Notes: generated by a model not told the origin, from the letters alone. A stretch of 36,944 nt of DNA from CALGYY01 sp964585485 (GCA_964585485.1 CAZPDS010000021.1:1-36944); one strand, 5' to 3'; shown: positions 1 to 9,816, counted from the stretch's first letter. Translations and numbers: made by a program.

Positions 1-88
1 TATCCTCTTTTCCGCAAGCGTTCCAGGGTAATCGTTGTAACAAGGATTGGGCTTTAGGCAACCGCCCAGTTGCTAATCGAGTAGACGG

Positions 89-112
89 CCCCGCCAGTAG
101 CTACTGACGGGG
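89..112. repeat. 24-nt near-perfect palindrome
   Basis: Two 12-nt arms abut with no loop and pair at 11 of 12 positions; the mismatch is C94 against A107. The left arm reads CCCCGCCAGTAG. There is no T-tract, so it is not a standard intrinsic terminator. It lies four bases before a tandem duplication, and the two may belong to one dispersed intergenic repeat element. Confidence 0.6.
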
Positions 113-115
113 AGC

Positions 116-161
116 GTGGTTCGACAGGCTCACCAACCGTGGTTCGACAGGCTCACCAACC
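116..161. repeat. Tandem duplication of a 23-bp unit
   Basis: Positions 116-138 and 139-161 are identical and directly adjacent. The core TTCGACAGGCTCACCAACC resembles a short intergenic repeat that I have the impression of seeing in many Bacteroidota genomes; that is recollection rather than a search. It has no coding potential. Confidence 0.8.
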
Positions 162-373
162 ACCTCTCACAGCATCCCGACATGTTCCTATTACTATGAA
201 GAAACTGATTAAAAGATAAAAACAAGAAAACCATAATCGAATAAACGTCGACAAAAGAGAATTCCGAACGTCATTCTGGAAAGTCCGGATCGGCTCTATC
301 GTGGTCATTCAACCTGTTATCGGATATTTACATTTCAATTAATGCTCCCGGAGTTGCCCAATCAAAAAATTTT

Positions 374-391
374 TATATTTGCATATATTTG
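374..391 (+). promoter_or_regulatory. Two tandem Bacteroidota -7 boxes
   Basis: TATATTTG occurs at 374-381 and again at 384-391, each matching the Bacteroidota consensus TAnnTTTG exactly. A TTG at 354-356 could serve as the -33 element for the first box at a 17-nt spacing. They precede the ATG at 455 and probably drive the T9SS/FISUMP gene pair. Confidence 0.6.
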
Positions 392-454
392 TGGACCAAT
401 GTCACAAAATATTGATTGTATTTAGTGAACATTGATCTCATTAAAGAAAAAAAC

Positions 455-943
455 ATGCATCCAAAGAAAATTCTTTCGCGCGCTATATGCTTGCTTTTGC
501 TTGGATCACCAGGCGTGCAGGCACAAACAACGGTAACCGCCACGGGCGGCATGTCGTCAGGCAGTGGAGGATCCTCCAGCTATTCCCTGGGTCAGGTGGA
601 ATTCTTCACCTACAGTGGCAGCAACGGCAGTGAAGCCCAGGGCGTACAGCAAGCCTTCGAGATTTCGGAGGTGATCGGTGTGGCCGAGATCCATGACATC
701 GCCCTTCTGGCCAGCGTTTATCCCAACCCCGGTTCCGATCATCTGACCCTGCTTTTAGAAAATGTGGATCTTCCCGATTTATCCTACCAACTTACAGATA
801 TGCCGGGCAAAAATTATCTGAGCGGCCCGGTGCAATCGCCGCAAACCCGCATTGACATGAGCGGGCTTGTTTCGGCATCGTATTGCCTGCGTATTCTTCA
901 TAAGCAGAATGTAATCAAAACCTTCATCATCATTAAAAATTAA
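455..943 (+). CDS. Small secreted protein with T9SS type A sorting domain
   Basis: A 162-residue protein. I chose the ATG at 455 because a signal peptide follows at once (charged start, then AICLLLLGSPGVQAQ); an upstream in-frame TTG at 416 would bury it. After the signal comes a Gly/Ser-rich stretch and a segment of the SYSLGQVEFFTYSG and AQGVQQAFEIS type. The last 70 or so residues form a type A sorting domain, beginning with SVYPNPGSDHLTL and ending in FIIIKN. Such domains direct export across the outer membrane by the type IX system and are usually cleaved. No catalytic domain is visible. The FISUMP gene starts five bases downstream, so the two are probably co-transcribed and may act together. 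The molecular function is unknown. Confidence 0.85.
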   Translation: MHPKKILSRAICLLLLGSPGVQAQTTVTATGGMSSGSGGSSSYSLGQVEFFTYSGSNGSEAQGVQQAFEISEVIGVAEIHDIALLASVYPNPGSDHLTLLLENVDLPDLSYQLTDMPGKNYLSGPVQSPQTRIDMSGLVSASYCLRILHKQNVIKTFIIIKN

Positions 944-948
944 GTGCA

Positions 949-2238
949 ATGAAAAAAATATTTACGGTTCTTGTTGCCGCATTATTAGCGGCTGGCGTTA
1001 TGGCTCAGGCACCTGAAAAGATGAGCTATCAGGCCGTGATTCGCAACAGCAGCAATGCCTTGCTTCAAAACACCCAGATCGGAATTCAGATCAGCATATT
1101 GCAGGGATCGCCCAGCGGAACCCTTGTCTATTCAGAAACACAAACACCCACCACCAATCACAATGGCTTGATAAGCATTGAAATTGGCGGTGGTAGCGGC
1201 TTTTCAAGCATTGACTGGGCCAGCGATACGTACTTTCTCAAAACCGAAACGGACCCGACGGGCGGCACGAACTACACCATTACAGGTACCAGCCAGTTGT
1301 TGAGTGTTCCCTACGCCCTGCACGCCAAATCGGCCGAAATGCTGAGCACGCCGCCCAGCGAAACAGATCCGGTATTCACTGCCTGGGATAAATCCAGCGG
1401 CATTTCCATTACGGAAAGTCAAATCAGTGATCTGGGCAATTACCTCGAAACCGAAACCCAGAGCCTGCAAAGCGTTTTAACGCAGAATAATTCCGCCGGC
1501 AATAACAGCATCACCAACCTGGCCAATCCGCTGAACCCACAGGACGCGGCCACCAAGGCGTATGTTGACTCCCTGAAAATGTTGGTGCTGGATTGGCAGG
1601 CTGAATTAGGGGTTACCGATGCACGTGATGGCATTCATTATTCGGCCGTACGCATTGGCGAACAGGTCTGGATGTCTGAAAATTTACGCTATCTACCCAG
1701 CGTGGTGGCCCCCACGACCTTGTCGCTGACAGCCGCCCATTACTACGTATATGGTTATTCCGGAACCTCGGTTACGGATGCTAAACTGAACGCGAACTAT
1801 TCAACCTATGGTGTGTTGTATAACTGGCCAGCGGCCATGAGCGGCGCCGCCAGCAGCACCACCAACCCAAGCCACGTCCGCGGCGTTTGTCCGACCGGCT
1901 GGCACCTGCCCAGCGTTGCCGAATGGACGGAGTTGACGGATTTCCTGGGGGGCATCACAACTGCCAGCGGTCCCCTGAAAGAAACAGGTACTTCTCATTG
2001 GACAACACCCAATACCGGCGCCACGAATACGACCGGATTTACCGCGCTCCCCGGGGGCATGGTCGGTGGTAGCGGGTCTTTCCTTAGTCAATATAATAAC
2101 GCTTATTGGTGGACATCCAGCGAGCAGGCCGCCACGGTTAACGCCAATTACCGTGGCATGGCCTACAGCAGCAGCAGTGTTACCGAAAATGTTTATTCCA
2201 AACGAAACGGCCTTTCTGTGCGCTGCATAAAAGATTAA
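949..2238 (+). CDS. Secreted FISUMP-domain protein with tail-fibre-like linker
   Basis: A 429-residue exported protein. A signal peptide (residues 1-20, ending GVMAQ) is followed by a domain opening with MSYQAVIRNSSNALL and ISILQGSPSGTLVYSETQ, a module I recognise from many Bacteroidota secreted proteins. Residues about 188-208 contain ITNLANPLNPQDAATKAYVD, the linker common in phage tail-fibre proteins, which suggests a trimeric fibre. Residues about 220-429 are a FISUMP (Fibrobacter succinogenes major paralogous) domain: VRIGEQVWMSENL, GVCPTGWHLPSVAEW, WTSSEQ and a final LSVRCIKD. FISUMP domains are thought to mediate adhesion or surface display. There is no T9SS sorting domain of its own, while the upstream partner has one. 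The product names are secure; the role is inferred. Confidence 0.85.
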   Translation: MKKIFTVLVAALLAAGVMAQAPEKMSYQAVIRNSSNALLQNTQIGIQISILQGSPSGTLVYSETQTPTTNHNGLISIEIGGGSGFSSIDWASDTYFLKTETDPTGGTNYTITGTSQLLSVPYALHAKSAEMLSTPPSETDPVFTAWDKSSGISITESQISDLGNYLETETQSLQSVLTQNNSAGNNSITNLANPLNPQDAATKAYVDSLKMLVLDWQAELGVTDARDGIHYSAVRIGEQVWMSENLRYLPSVVAPTTLSLTAAHYYVYGYSGTSVTDAKLNANYSTYGVLYNWPAAMSGAASSTTNPSHVRGVCPTGWHLPSVAEWTELTDFLGGITTASGPLKETGTSHWTTPNTGATNTTGFTALPGGMVGGSGSFLSQYNNAYWWTSSEQAATVNANYRGMAYSSSSVTENVYSKRNGLSVRCIKD

Positions 2239-2320
2239 TGACGGCCTTCGTATCCGGCATCAGCAACCCTTCGCGGGGATGTAGCGGCATTATTCGGACG
2301 GAACTTTCATTGCAATAGTG

Positions 2321-2328
2321 TATATTTA
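2321..2328 (+). promoter_or_regulatory. Possible -7 box upstream of the DUF2207 gene
   Basis: TATATTTA matches TAnnTTTG at all but the last base and sits 18 nt before the ATG. No convincing -33 element is seen at the right spacing. Confidence 0.3.
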
Positions 2329-2346
2329 CACTTCAATTCGTACACC

Positions 2347-4251
<1,905 letters not shown>

Positions 4252-4313
4252 CCATCGAAAATTATAAAGTAACACTCAAATTTAATTCACATATCACATC
4301 GATAAATTTATTT

Positions 4314-4955
4314 ATGAAAACATTCAGTTTGTTTATTATGATACTCATGACTAGCTTAGGAATCGTTGCGCAGGAGAGCAAGGACATTCAGCTTCCGGCT
4401 CCACGGACCAGCGGCGGGATGCCGTTGATGGATGCGTTGAAAGTACGCCAGACCGGCCGGGTTTTCAATGAACAGGCGCTGGAATGGCAACAGGTTTCCG
4501 ACCTTTTGTGGGCGGCCTGGGGCATCAACCGGCCCGAAAGCGGACGTCGTACAGCCCCTTCGGCGCGGAATTTCCAGGAGACCACCCTCTATGTGTCCCT
4601 GAAATCGGGCATTTACCAATGGAACGAGAAATCCAATGTGCTGAGCCTGCTGGTAGCCGGGGATCAGCGCGACAAAATCGGGCGGCAACCCTTTGTAGCA
4701 ACGGCGCCTCTCATCGTGATTTTCGTTGCCGACTATGCAAAATACGGCGACATGACCCCCGAGCAAAGCAGCTTCTACTCCGGCATCGACGCGGGTTACA
4801 TCAGCCAGAACCTTTACCTCTATTGCGCCTCGGCGAAACTCAGCACGGTGGTACTGGGCAGTGTCAACCGCGATGAAGTCAGCAAATTGTTGAATCTCGG
4901 CGAAAAACAAAAAGTGGTCGTTGCCCAGCCCGTTGGCTACCCGGGCGAGGAATAA
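4314..4955 (+). CDS. Exported SagB/ThcOx-like nitroreductase
   Basis: A 213-residue flavin-oxidoreductase-like protein. I prefer the ATG at 4314 because it gives a signal peptide (MKTFSLFIMILMTSLGIVAQ); the longer frame back to 4245 overlaps the previous gene. The mature part has the nitroreductase fold pattern: PLMDALKVRQTGRVF near the N-terminus, LLWAAWGINRPESGRRTAPSARN for FMN contacts, and DAGYISQNLYLYCASAKLSTVVLG in the dimer helix. Members close to this, annotated SagB/ThcOx family dehydrogenases, bind FMN and oxidise or reduce varied substrates. The export signal suggests a periplasmic enzyme. Substrate unknown. Confidence 0.8.
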   Translation: MKTFSLFIMILMTSLGIVAQESKDIQLPAPRTSGGMPLMDALKVRQTGRVFNEQALEWQQVSDLLWAAWGINRPESGRRTAPSARNFQETTLYVSLKSGIYQWNEKSNVLSLLVAGDQRDKIGRQPFVATAPLIVIFVADYAKYGDMTPEQSSFYSGIDAGYISQNLYLYCASAKLSTVVLGSVNRDEVSKLLNLGEKQKVVVAQPVGYPGEE

Positions 4956-5014
4956 TGCCGCTTTCCGGAAATTTTCTGAAAAACCTCATGCTGCGTCAAA
5001 TCATCAAAACCCTT

Positions 5015-5788
5015 ATGAAATCACGTCTGCTCCTGTTCACCCTGACCCTGCTGTTGCTGGCGGCCTGTAAAAAAGACAAGCCGGAATACCTGGATACATA
5101 TTCTTCTGACGTTCTGAAATACGTGATACACCACGACGGGAGCCGGATCAATTCGTACGATCAATATATCAATAACCAGTTGAAGTATGTCGTTACCTTT
5201 CAATTCGGCGACAGCCTGGTCATCAAGACAACCTGCACGGATTCCGGAGAGGTGGTGAACAAATGCGTTTACCGGACCGGAGCGGATGGATACGCTGTAT
5301 CCAGCGTCGATTCAGCCTTTCAAGACGGCAGCCTGTCCGGCCTTACGTATAGCACATACAACTACGAAAGCGGTTATCTGCTATCGCGCAACATTCACTA
5401 TCAGGAAACCGGCAGCGCATCGGGGATTGACGTTTTGCTGACGTACGCCTGGGAGAATGACAACACCATTGCGGCCTTCACCACCCAAAATTCGACCACC
5501 TGCAGCAATGCGTATGAATACAATGACATCCCCAACGTTCTTGACATCCGTACCTTCTCCAACGGAATTACCGGTAAAATCAGCAAAAATCTGATCGCGC
5601 ATGCCAACTGGAACAACGGCTGCCCTTCCGGGCCTTCGCAGGTAGCGGGCTCTTCGGAGTTCACCTACATCACCAACGCCAACGGCTACGTGACCTCCAT
5701 GACCACCTGCTACACGCCGCCCTACCACACCGATCCCGAATACATCCACCGGCAATTCAGCACCACCACGTTTACGTATCAACCCTGA
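5015..5788 (+). CDS. Hypothetical lipoprotein
   Basis: A 257-residue predicted lipoprotein. The ATG at 5015 gives a lipobox ending LLLLAAC with Cys18, then KKDK; an in-frame ATG at 4955 would place 20 unlikely residues ahead of the signal. The mature protein is rich in Tyr, Thr and Ser with repeated strand-like segments (YVVTFQFGDSLVIKT, NEYNDIPNVLDIRTF-like pattern). This resembles the DUF4595-type beta-rich lipoproteins of Bacteroidota, but I cannot assign it firmly. The gene is followed by aroK 19 nt downstream. Confidence 0.65.
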   Translation: MKSRLLLFTLTLLLLAACKKDKPEYLDTYSSDVLKYVIHHDGSRINSYDQYINNQLKYVVTFQFGDSLVIKTTCTDSGEVVNKCVYRTGADGYAVSSVDSAFQDGSLSGLTYSTYNYESGYLLSRNIHYQETGSASGIDVLLTYAWENDNTIAAFTTQNSTTCSNAYEYNDIPNVLDIRTFSNGITGKISKNLIAHANWNNGCPSGPSQVAGSSEFTYITNANGYVTSMTTCYTPPYHTDPEYIHRQFSTTTFTYQP

Positions 5789-5807
5789 GTTTATCCATCC
5801 TACGCTC

Positions 5808-6335
5808 ATGATCAACTCCTTTTCCGGCCAACGAATATTCCTGATTGGCTTCATGGGCTCCGGCAAAACCAGCCTGGGCGCACTATTGGCCCAGCACTGC
5901 CATCTTCCGTTTACCGATATGGATCATCGTGTTGAAGACGCGGCCGGTATGACCGTGGCTGAAATTTTCCGCACGAAAGGTGAAGCCTATTTCCGGAAAA
6001 CCGAGCAGGATGTTTTGGACGAAATATGCCGTGCACCAGCGGCTGTCATTGCCACTGGTGGCGGGGTTCCCTGCTTTGGCGACAACCTGCAGCGCATGAA
6101 GGATGCAGGGCTTGTGGTATACCTGAAATGCAGCGTGCCCGAGCTTACCGAATGGCTATCGGTCTTCAAAGGCGATCGTCCTCTCTTGCAGGGACTCGAA
6201 GGTGCCGACCTGGAACAGTGGATACGCGCTGAGCTCGAACGTCGCGAACCATGGTACATGCAGGCCGACGTGGTGGTAGATGCCTACCACACCGAAGCCT
6301 CCGAAATTATCCGGCGAATACAGGAAGTACAGTAG
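5808..6335 (+). CDS. aroK: Shikimate kinase
   Basis: A 175-residue enzyme phosphorylating shikimate at O3 with ATP in chorismate and aromatic amino acid synthesis, in the cytoplasm. The P-loop GFMGSGKT is near residue 15, followed by the shikimate-binding MDHRVEDAAG, the AYFRKTEQDVL helix and the ATGGGVPCF motif. The length is normal for the family. The stop codon lies one base from the stop of the convergent transketolase C-terminal subunit gene, so there is no room for an intervening terminator. Confidence 0.95.
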   Translation: MINSFSGQRIFLIGFMGSGKTSLGALLAQHCHLPFTDMDHRVEDAAGMTVAEIFRTKGEAYFRKTEQDVLDEICRAPAAVIATGGGVPCFGDNLQRMKDAGLVVYLKCSVPELTEWLSVFKGDRPLLQGLEGADLEQWIRAELERREPWYMQADVVVDAYHTEASEIIRRIQEVQ

Positions 6336-6336
6336 T

Positions 6337-7293
6337 TTACGCTTTGCGCGAAATGGCTTTCAGCGCAGCATTCACGATATCCGGGGTATCAAGTCCGAAT
6401 TTCACCATGAGTTGGTCGGGGGTTCCGCTTTCACCAAAGTGATCATCCACGGCCACCATTTCCAGGGGCGCCGGACGGTGAAGCGCGAGCACCTGGGCAA
6501 TGCTGTCGCCCAATCCGCCGTTGCGCATGTGTTCTTCGGCCGTTACAACACAAGCCGTTTTGTGCACGGATTTCAAAACAGCCTCCACATCCAGGGGTTT
6601 TATTGTGTGGATGTTGATCAGTTCAGCGGAGATACCTTTTTCTTCAAGTACCTTGCAGGCCAGCACTGCTTTCCACACCAGATGGCCGGTTGCAATGATC
6701 GTGATATCCGTTCCCGGATTCATAAGCCAGGCTTTTCCGATTTCAAATTTTTGATCGGGGGCGGTAAAATTAGGCACCTTCGGACGACCGAAGCGCAGGT
6801 AAACGGGGCCTTCATAGTCAGCAATGGCCAGGGTAGCGGCTTTGGTCTGATTAAAATCGCAGGGATTGATCACCACCATATTGGGCAGCATTTTCATCAG
6901 GCCAATGTCTTCCATGATCTGATGGGTTGCACCATCTTCGCCCAGGGTAATACCCGCGTGGGAAGCGCACACCTTGACATTTTTATTGGAATAGGCCACG
7001 CACTGACGAATCTGATCGTAGACACGGCCGGTAGAAAAATTCGCGAAGGTGCCGGTGAATGGAATCTTTCCGCCTATCGCCAGTCCGGTAGCCACACCAA
7101 TCATGTTGGCTTCCGCGATGCCCAGCTGGTAAAAACGTTCAGGGAATTCTTTCACAAAGGCATCCATTTTCAGCGAGCCGATGAGGTCGGCGCAGAGTGC
7201 CACCACCCTGGGATTTTTCTTACCCAGTTCATACAGGCCTTCGCCAAAACCGGAGCGGGTGTCTTTCTCATTCAATACAGGGAAATCAATCAT
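6337..7293 (-). CDS. Transketolase, C-terminal subunit
   Basis: A 318-residue protein equal to the pyrimidine-binding and C-terminal domains of transketolase. It shows FGEGLYELGKKNPRVVALCADL, the region around YQLGIAEANMIGVATGLA with the glutamate that activates thiamine diphosphate, and the C-terminal GGLGDSIAQVL. Together with the N-terminal subunit it transfers two-carbon units between sugar phosphates in the pentose phosphate pathway. Split transketolases are well known, usually with the two genes adjacent; here a VWA gene of about 1.4 kb separates them. The start is 20 nt downstream of the VWA stop, which suggests one operon of three genes. Confidence 0.92.
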   Translation of the reverse strand: MIDFPVLNEKDTRSGFGEGLYELGKKNPRVVALCADLIGSLKMDAFVKEFPERFYQLGIAEANMIGVATGLAIGGKIPFTGTFANFSTGRVYDQIRQCVAYSNKNVKVCASHAGITLGEDGATHQIMEDIGLMKMLPNMVVINPCDFNQTKAATLAIADYEGPVYLRFGRPKVPNFTAPDQKFEIGKAWLMNPGTDITIIATGHLVWKAVLACKVLEEKGISAELINIHTIKPLDVEAVLKSVHKTACVVTAEEHMRNGGLGDSIAQVLALHRPAPLEMVAVDDHFGESGTPDQLMVKFGLDTPDIVNAALKAISRKA

Positions 7294-7313
7294 AATCCAA
7301 AACGATTTACAGT

Positions 7314-8705
7314 TTATTGATACATATTGACCCGGGTGGTCATACCCGATTCAATTTTAAAGGTCTTTTCGATGGTATAAATGGTGCGTGTTACAAATTT
7401 GCTGCGGAACACCACGCGGTACTTGCCGGGCAGCAGGTAGAGGGTTTCCTGATTACCTGACTGGTTAAGGTTGTAGATAAGGCGCAGGGTGTTGTTTTCT
7501 TCCACGAAAAGACTTCCGTACCCCCGGTTCACCAGTTGAATAATGGCGATACCGGGCTGGGGAATTTCCACAGTGGTTGTTTTGCTTTGCGATATTTCCA
7601 CGCCCGGGATCAGGAGCCGCGGCAGACACAGTACTTCCAGATCGTATTTACCCACGAGGTAGCGTGTCTTCTGCATGAAATCCTGAACCGTCAGGATCTC
7701 GCAACGACCGGCCTTTTTCACGATAGCGCTCAGCATTTTAAAGCTGGGCGCGTTACCCATCACCTTCAGTTCCAGGTCGCCCTGGGGTGCATCGATGGGA
7801 ATCACGGTATGTTTCCCGGCGGTCAGGGTAATGGAATCTTTCCGCACAGCAGGAATGGTATGCACCACGATGTCATAAGCCAGCAAAGGATCAATGCTCA
7901 CCGTATCCGGCAAGCCCCGGTTATCGAGGGTGTGCATGTAATTGTATTTGATGGCCCCGGAAAAATTATCATAGAAAGTCATGTTGACGTTCGTTTCCGT
8001 AGGATTACCGGATATATCCAGGAGGTTCACCTGGCAGGTGGTTGAGTTGAGGGCCTGAGAAATAGCGACTTTCAGGGCATTGCTAAAATCACGTTCGGTG
8101 GTGGCGTCAAAATAGGTACCCACACATTCGAACTGTTCGGCAAAATTCCGTCCGATGCCGATAATAAAGGGTTTCAGAATGATGCCTTGTTTCTGCAGGG
8201 CCAGCGAAACCGCGCAAGGGTCGCCATCGCATTCTTCCAGGCCGTCGGTGATCAGGATAATAATATTCCGGCTGTTGTCCATCGGCGGAAAATCGCCGCC
8301 GGCGGCCTGAAGGGAGGCCGCGATGGGCGTGGTTCCCTTGGGGTTTACCGTCTTAAGGCGGTTTTTAATTTTATCGATGTTCCCATAACCGATGGGAATT
8401 TCCAGGCGGCTGTCGTCACAATCCTGGGGAGGATAATTCTTCTGGTGGCCGTACATACGTAATCCCAGTTGAAGATCCGGGACTCCCCGAAGGCTGTCGA
8501 GTAATTCCGCCATCAGCTTATTGGCAATGGTAATTTTCCGATCGCTCTGCCAGCGCGCCAGCATGCTCTGCGATGCATCAAAAACAAAAAGGATGCGTGT
8601 AACGGGTTTTGGCTTTTCCTTCTCCTGCACCTGAGCCGTGAGCCTATATGGCAGCAATAGCAGCAGCAAAGCAAAAAAAACAAAAATAATCCGTACTGTT
8701 TTCAA
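7314..8705 (-). CDS. VWA-domain protein with signal peptide, between transketolase halves
   Basis: A 463-residue exported protein from a TTG at 8705. That start gives a signal sequence (KTVRIIFVFFALLLLLLPY, cleavage near LTAQ) and sits 16 nt after the transketolase N-terminal stop; an ATG at 8789 would overlap that gene by 68 nt. The von Willebrand factor A domain begins with RILFVFDASQSM, whose DxSxS is the metal-ion-dependent adhesion site, and continues with IILITDGLEECDGDPC. The C-terminal half is beta-rich (GDLELKVMGN, YLVGKYDLEVLCLPRLLIPG) and may hold carboxypeptidase-regulatory-like folds. The role is unknown. Nothing in the sequence points to a part in sugar metabolism. Confidence 0.8.
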   Translation of the reverse strand: MKTVRIIFVFFALLLLLLPYRLTAQVQEKEKPKPVTRILFVFDASQSMLARWQSDRKITIANKLMAELLDSLRGVPDLQLGLRMYGHQKNYPPQDCDDSRLEIPIGYGNIDKIKNRLKTVNPKGTTPIAASLQAAGGDFPPMDNSRNIIILITDGLEECDGDPCAVSLALQKQGIILKPFIIGIGRNFAEQFECVGTYFDATTERDFSNALKVAISQALNSTTCQVNLLDISGNPTETNVNMTFYDNFSGAIKYNYMHTLDNRGLPDTVSIDPLLAYDIVVHTIPAVRKDSITLTAGKHTVIPIDAPQGDLELKVMGNAPSFKMLSAIVKKAGRCEILTVQDFMQKTRYLVGKYDLEVLCLPRLLIPGVEISQSKTTTVEIPQPGIAIIQLVNRGYGSLFVEENNTLRLIYNLNQSGNQETLYLLPGKYRVVFRSKFVTRTIYTIEKTFKIESGMTTRVNMYQ

Positions 8706-8721
8706 GGTCGTCAGCTTGTAA

Positions 8722-9567
8722 TCAATAATCCCCCAGTGTCTCCGGTAATTGCGCCAGGGCCATTGCCAGTTGCTCGTCGCTGGGCGCATTGCCGTGCCAT
8801 TTGTGGGTTCCCATCATGAAATCAATCGGGTAACTCATTTCGGTGTGCATAAGAACAACGACAGGCTTGCCTTTTCCGGTATGCGACTGCGCTTCTTTAA
8901 TGGTTTCCAGCAGTTTTTCGATATTGTTGCCGTTGGTTTCCAAGACCAACCAGCCAAAGGATTCCCACTTAGCGTGAAGATCGCCCAGGCTGAGTACCTC
9001 ATCCACCGGACCATCGATTTGTTTTCCGTTGTAATCAACAAACGAAATCAGCTTGTCGATTTTGCGGGCGGCAGCAAACATAGCGGCTTCCCAAATCTGC
9101 CCCTCCTGCAATTCACCGTCGCCGTGCAAGCTGTACACAAAATGCGGATCGTTATCGAGTTTTTTGGCGAGTGCCAGACCGGCCGCCACCGATAATCCCT
9201 GACCGAGGGAGCCGGAGGCCACACGGATGCCGGGCAATCCCTCCGCGGTGGTGGGATGTCCCTGAAGCCGGGTATTTAACTTACGCAGGGTGGCCAGTTC
9301 CGCCACCGGGAAATAGCCACTGCGGGCCAAAACACTGTACCAGGCCGGTGCGATATGTCCGTTCGACAAAAAGAAAACATCCTCTCCCTTTCCGTCCATA
9401 TTAAAAGGCGAAGGCGTGTGCTTCATGACCTCAAAATACAAACAGGTAAACAGATCGGCACACCCCAGCGATCCGCCGGGATGACCCGAACTAACCGCGT
9501 GTATCATTCGTAACGCATCCCGTCTGACCTGGGTTGCTGTTTTTTGTAGTTGTTCAATCGTTGCCAT
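8722..9567 (-). CDS. Transketolase, N-terminal subunit
   Basis: A 281-residue protein equal to the thiamine-diphosphate-binding domain of transketolase. The motif HAVSSGHPGGSLGCADL lies near the N-terminus, and GDGELQEGQIWEAAM with the following VDYNGKQIDG forms the GDG...N diphosphate/Mg site. It pairs with the C-terminal subunit encoded at 6337-7293. It is the first gene of the minus-strand group. A TACTTTTG box at 9688-9695 could be its promoter, which would place the period-7 repeat block at 9581-9657 in the leader. Confidence 0.92.
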   Translation of the reverse strand: MATIEQLQKTATQVRRDALRMIHAVSSGHPGGSLGCADLFTCLYFEVMKHTPSPFNMDGKGEDVFFLSNGHIAPAWYSVLARSGYFPVAELATLRKLNTRLQGHPTTAEGLPGIRVASGSLGQGLSVAAGLALAKKLDNDPHFVYSLHGDGELQEGQIWEAAMFAAARKIDKLISFVDYNGKQIDGPVDEVLSLGDLHAKWESFGWLVLETNGNNIEKLLETIKEAQSHTGKGKPVVVLMHTEMSYPIDFMMGTHKWHGNAPSDEQLAMALAQLPETLGDY

Positions 9568-9580
9568 AGATGTTGATGAT

Positions 9581-9657
9581 TAGTCCCTAGTCCCTAGTCG
9601 ACAGTCCCTAGTCGACAGTCCCTAGTCGACAGTCGATAGTCGATAGTCATAAGTAAC
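9581..9657. repeat. Period-7 tandem repeat, block A
   Basis: Eleven consecutive 7-nt units run TAGTCCC, TAGTCCC, TAGTCGA, CAGTCCC, TAGTCGA, CAGTCCC, TAGTCGA, CAGTCGA, TAGTCGA, TAGTCAT, AAGTAAC. The core is [TC]AGTC followed by CC or GA, and it decays at the right edge. The block ends 13 nt from the start codon of the transketolase N-terminal gene. Confidence 0.9.
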
Positions 9658-9687
9658 GAGGGGGCAAGGAACGATTTTTTAGCAGTC

Positions 9688-9695
9688 CAAAAGTA
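9688..9695 (-). promoter_or_regulatory. Possible -7 box for the transketolase/VWA group
   Basis: On the minus strand this reads TACTTTTG, an exact match to TAnnTTTG. No -33 element is seen at normal spacing. If real, the transcript has a leader of roughly 110 nt containing the period-7 repeats. Confidence 0.3.
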
Positions 9696-9739
9696 GCCGA
9701 AATCTTCAAACGAATTTCTATTGTTAATAAGTAATGAAA

Positions 9740-9809
9740 AAGTCGACAGTCGATAGTCCCTAGTCGATAGTCGACCCATTATTCCCTATTCACTATTCAC
9801 TGTTCCCTG
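9740..9809. repeat. Period-7 tandem repeat, block B
   Basis: The same seven-base period resumes: AAGTCGA, CAGTCGA, TAGTCCC, TAGTCGA, TAGTCGA, CCCATTA, then TTCCCTA, TTCACTA, TTCACTG, TTCCCTG. The motif changes from AGTCGA/AGTCCC to a TTCACT/TTCCCT form while keeping the phase. It ends eight bases before the -7 box of ychF. Confidence 0.8.
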
Positions 9810-9816
9810 TTTTCAG

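Larger units (their letters stand above)
1..454. other. Gene-free left end of the contig
   Basis: I see no convincing coding region, tRNA or rRNA here. The stretch holds a 24-nt near-palindrome (89-112), a 23-bp perfect tandem duplication (116-161) and two overlapping -7 promoter boxes (374-391) just ahead of the first gene. The remainder, roughly 162-370, is AT-rich with no feature I can name. Confidence 0.6.

Noticed and set aside
6280..7320. Long open frame on the plus strand antisense to the transketolase C-terminal gene
   Set aside because: The minus strand encodes a clear transketolase subunit with catalytic motifs; the plus-strand frame has no recognisable domain and is a codon-usage shadow.
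9594..9779. 61-codon minus-strand frame across the period-7 repeats
   Set aside because: Its repetitive peptide (DYRLST, RDCRLG) only reflects the seven-base DNA repeat; no start context or family.
9581..9809. CRISPR-like array
   Set aside because: Units are seven bases with no spacers between them; there are no cas genes in the window.
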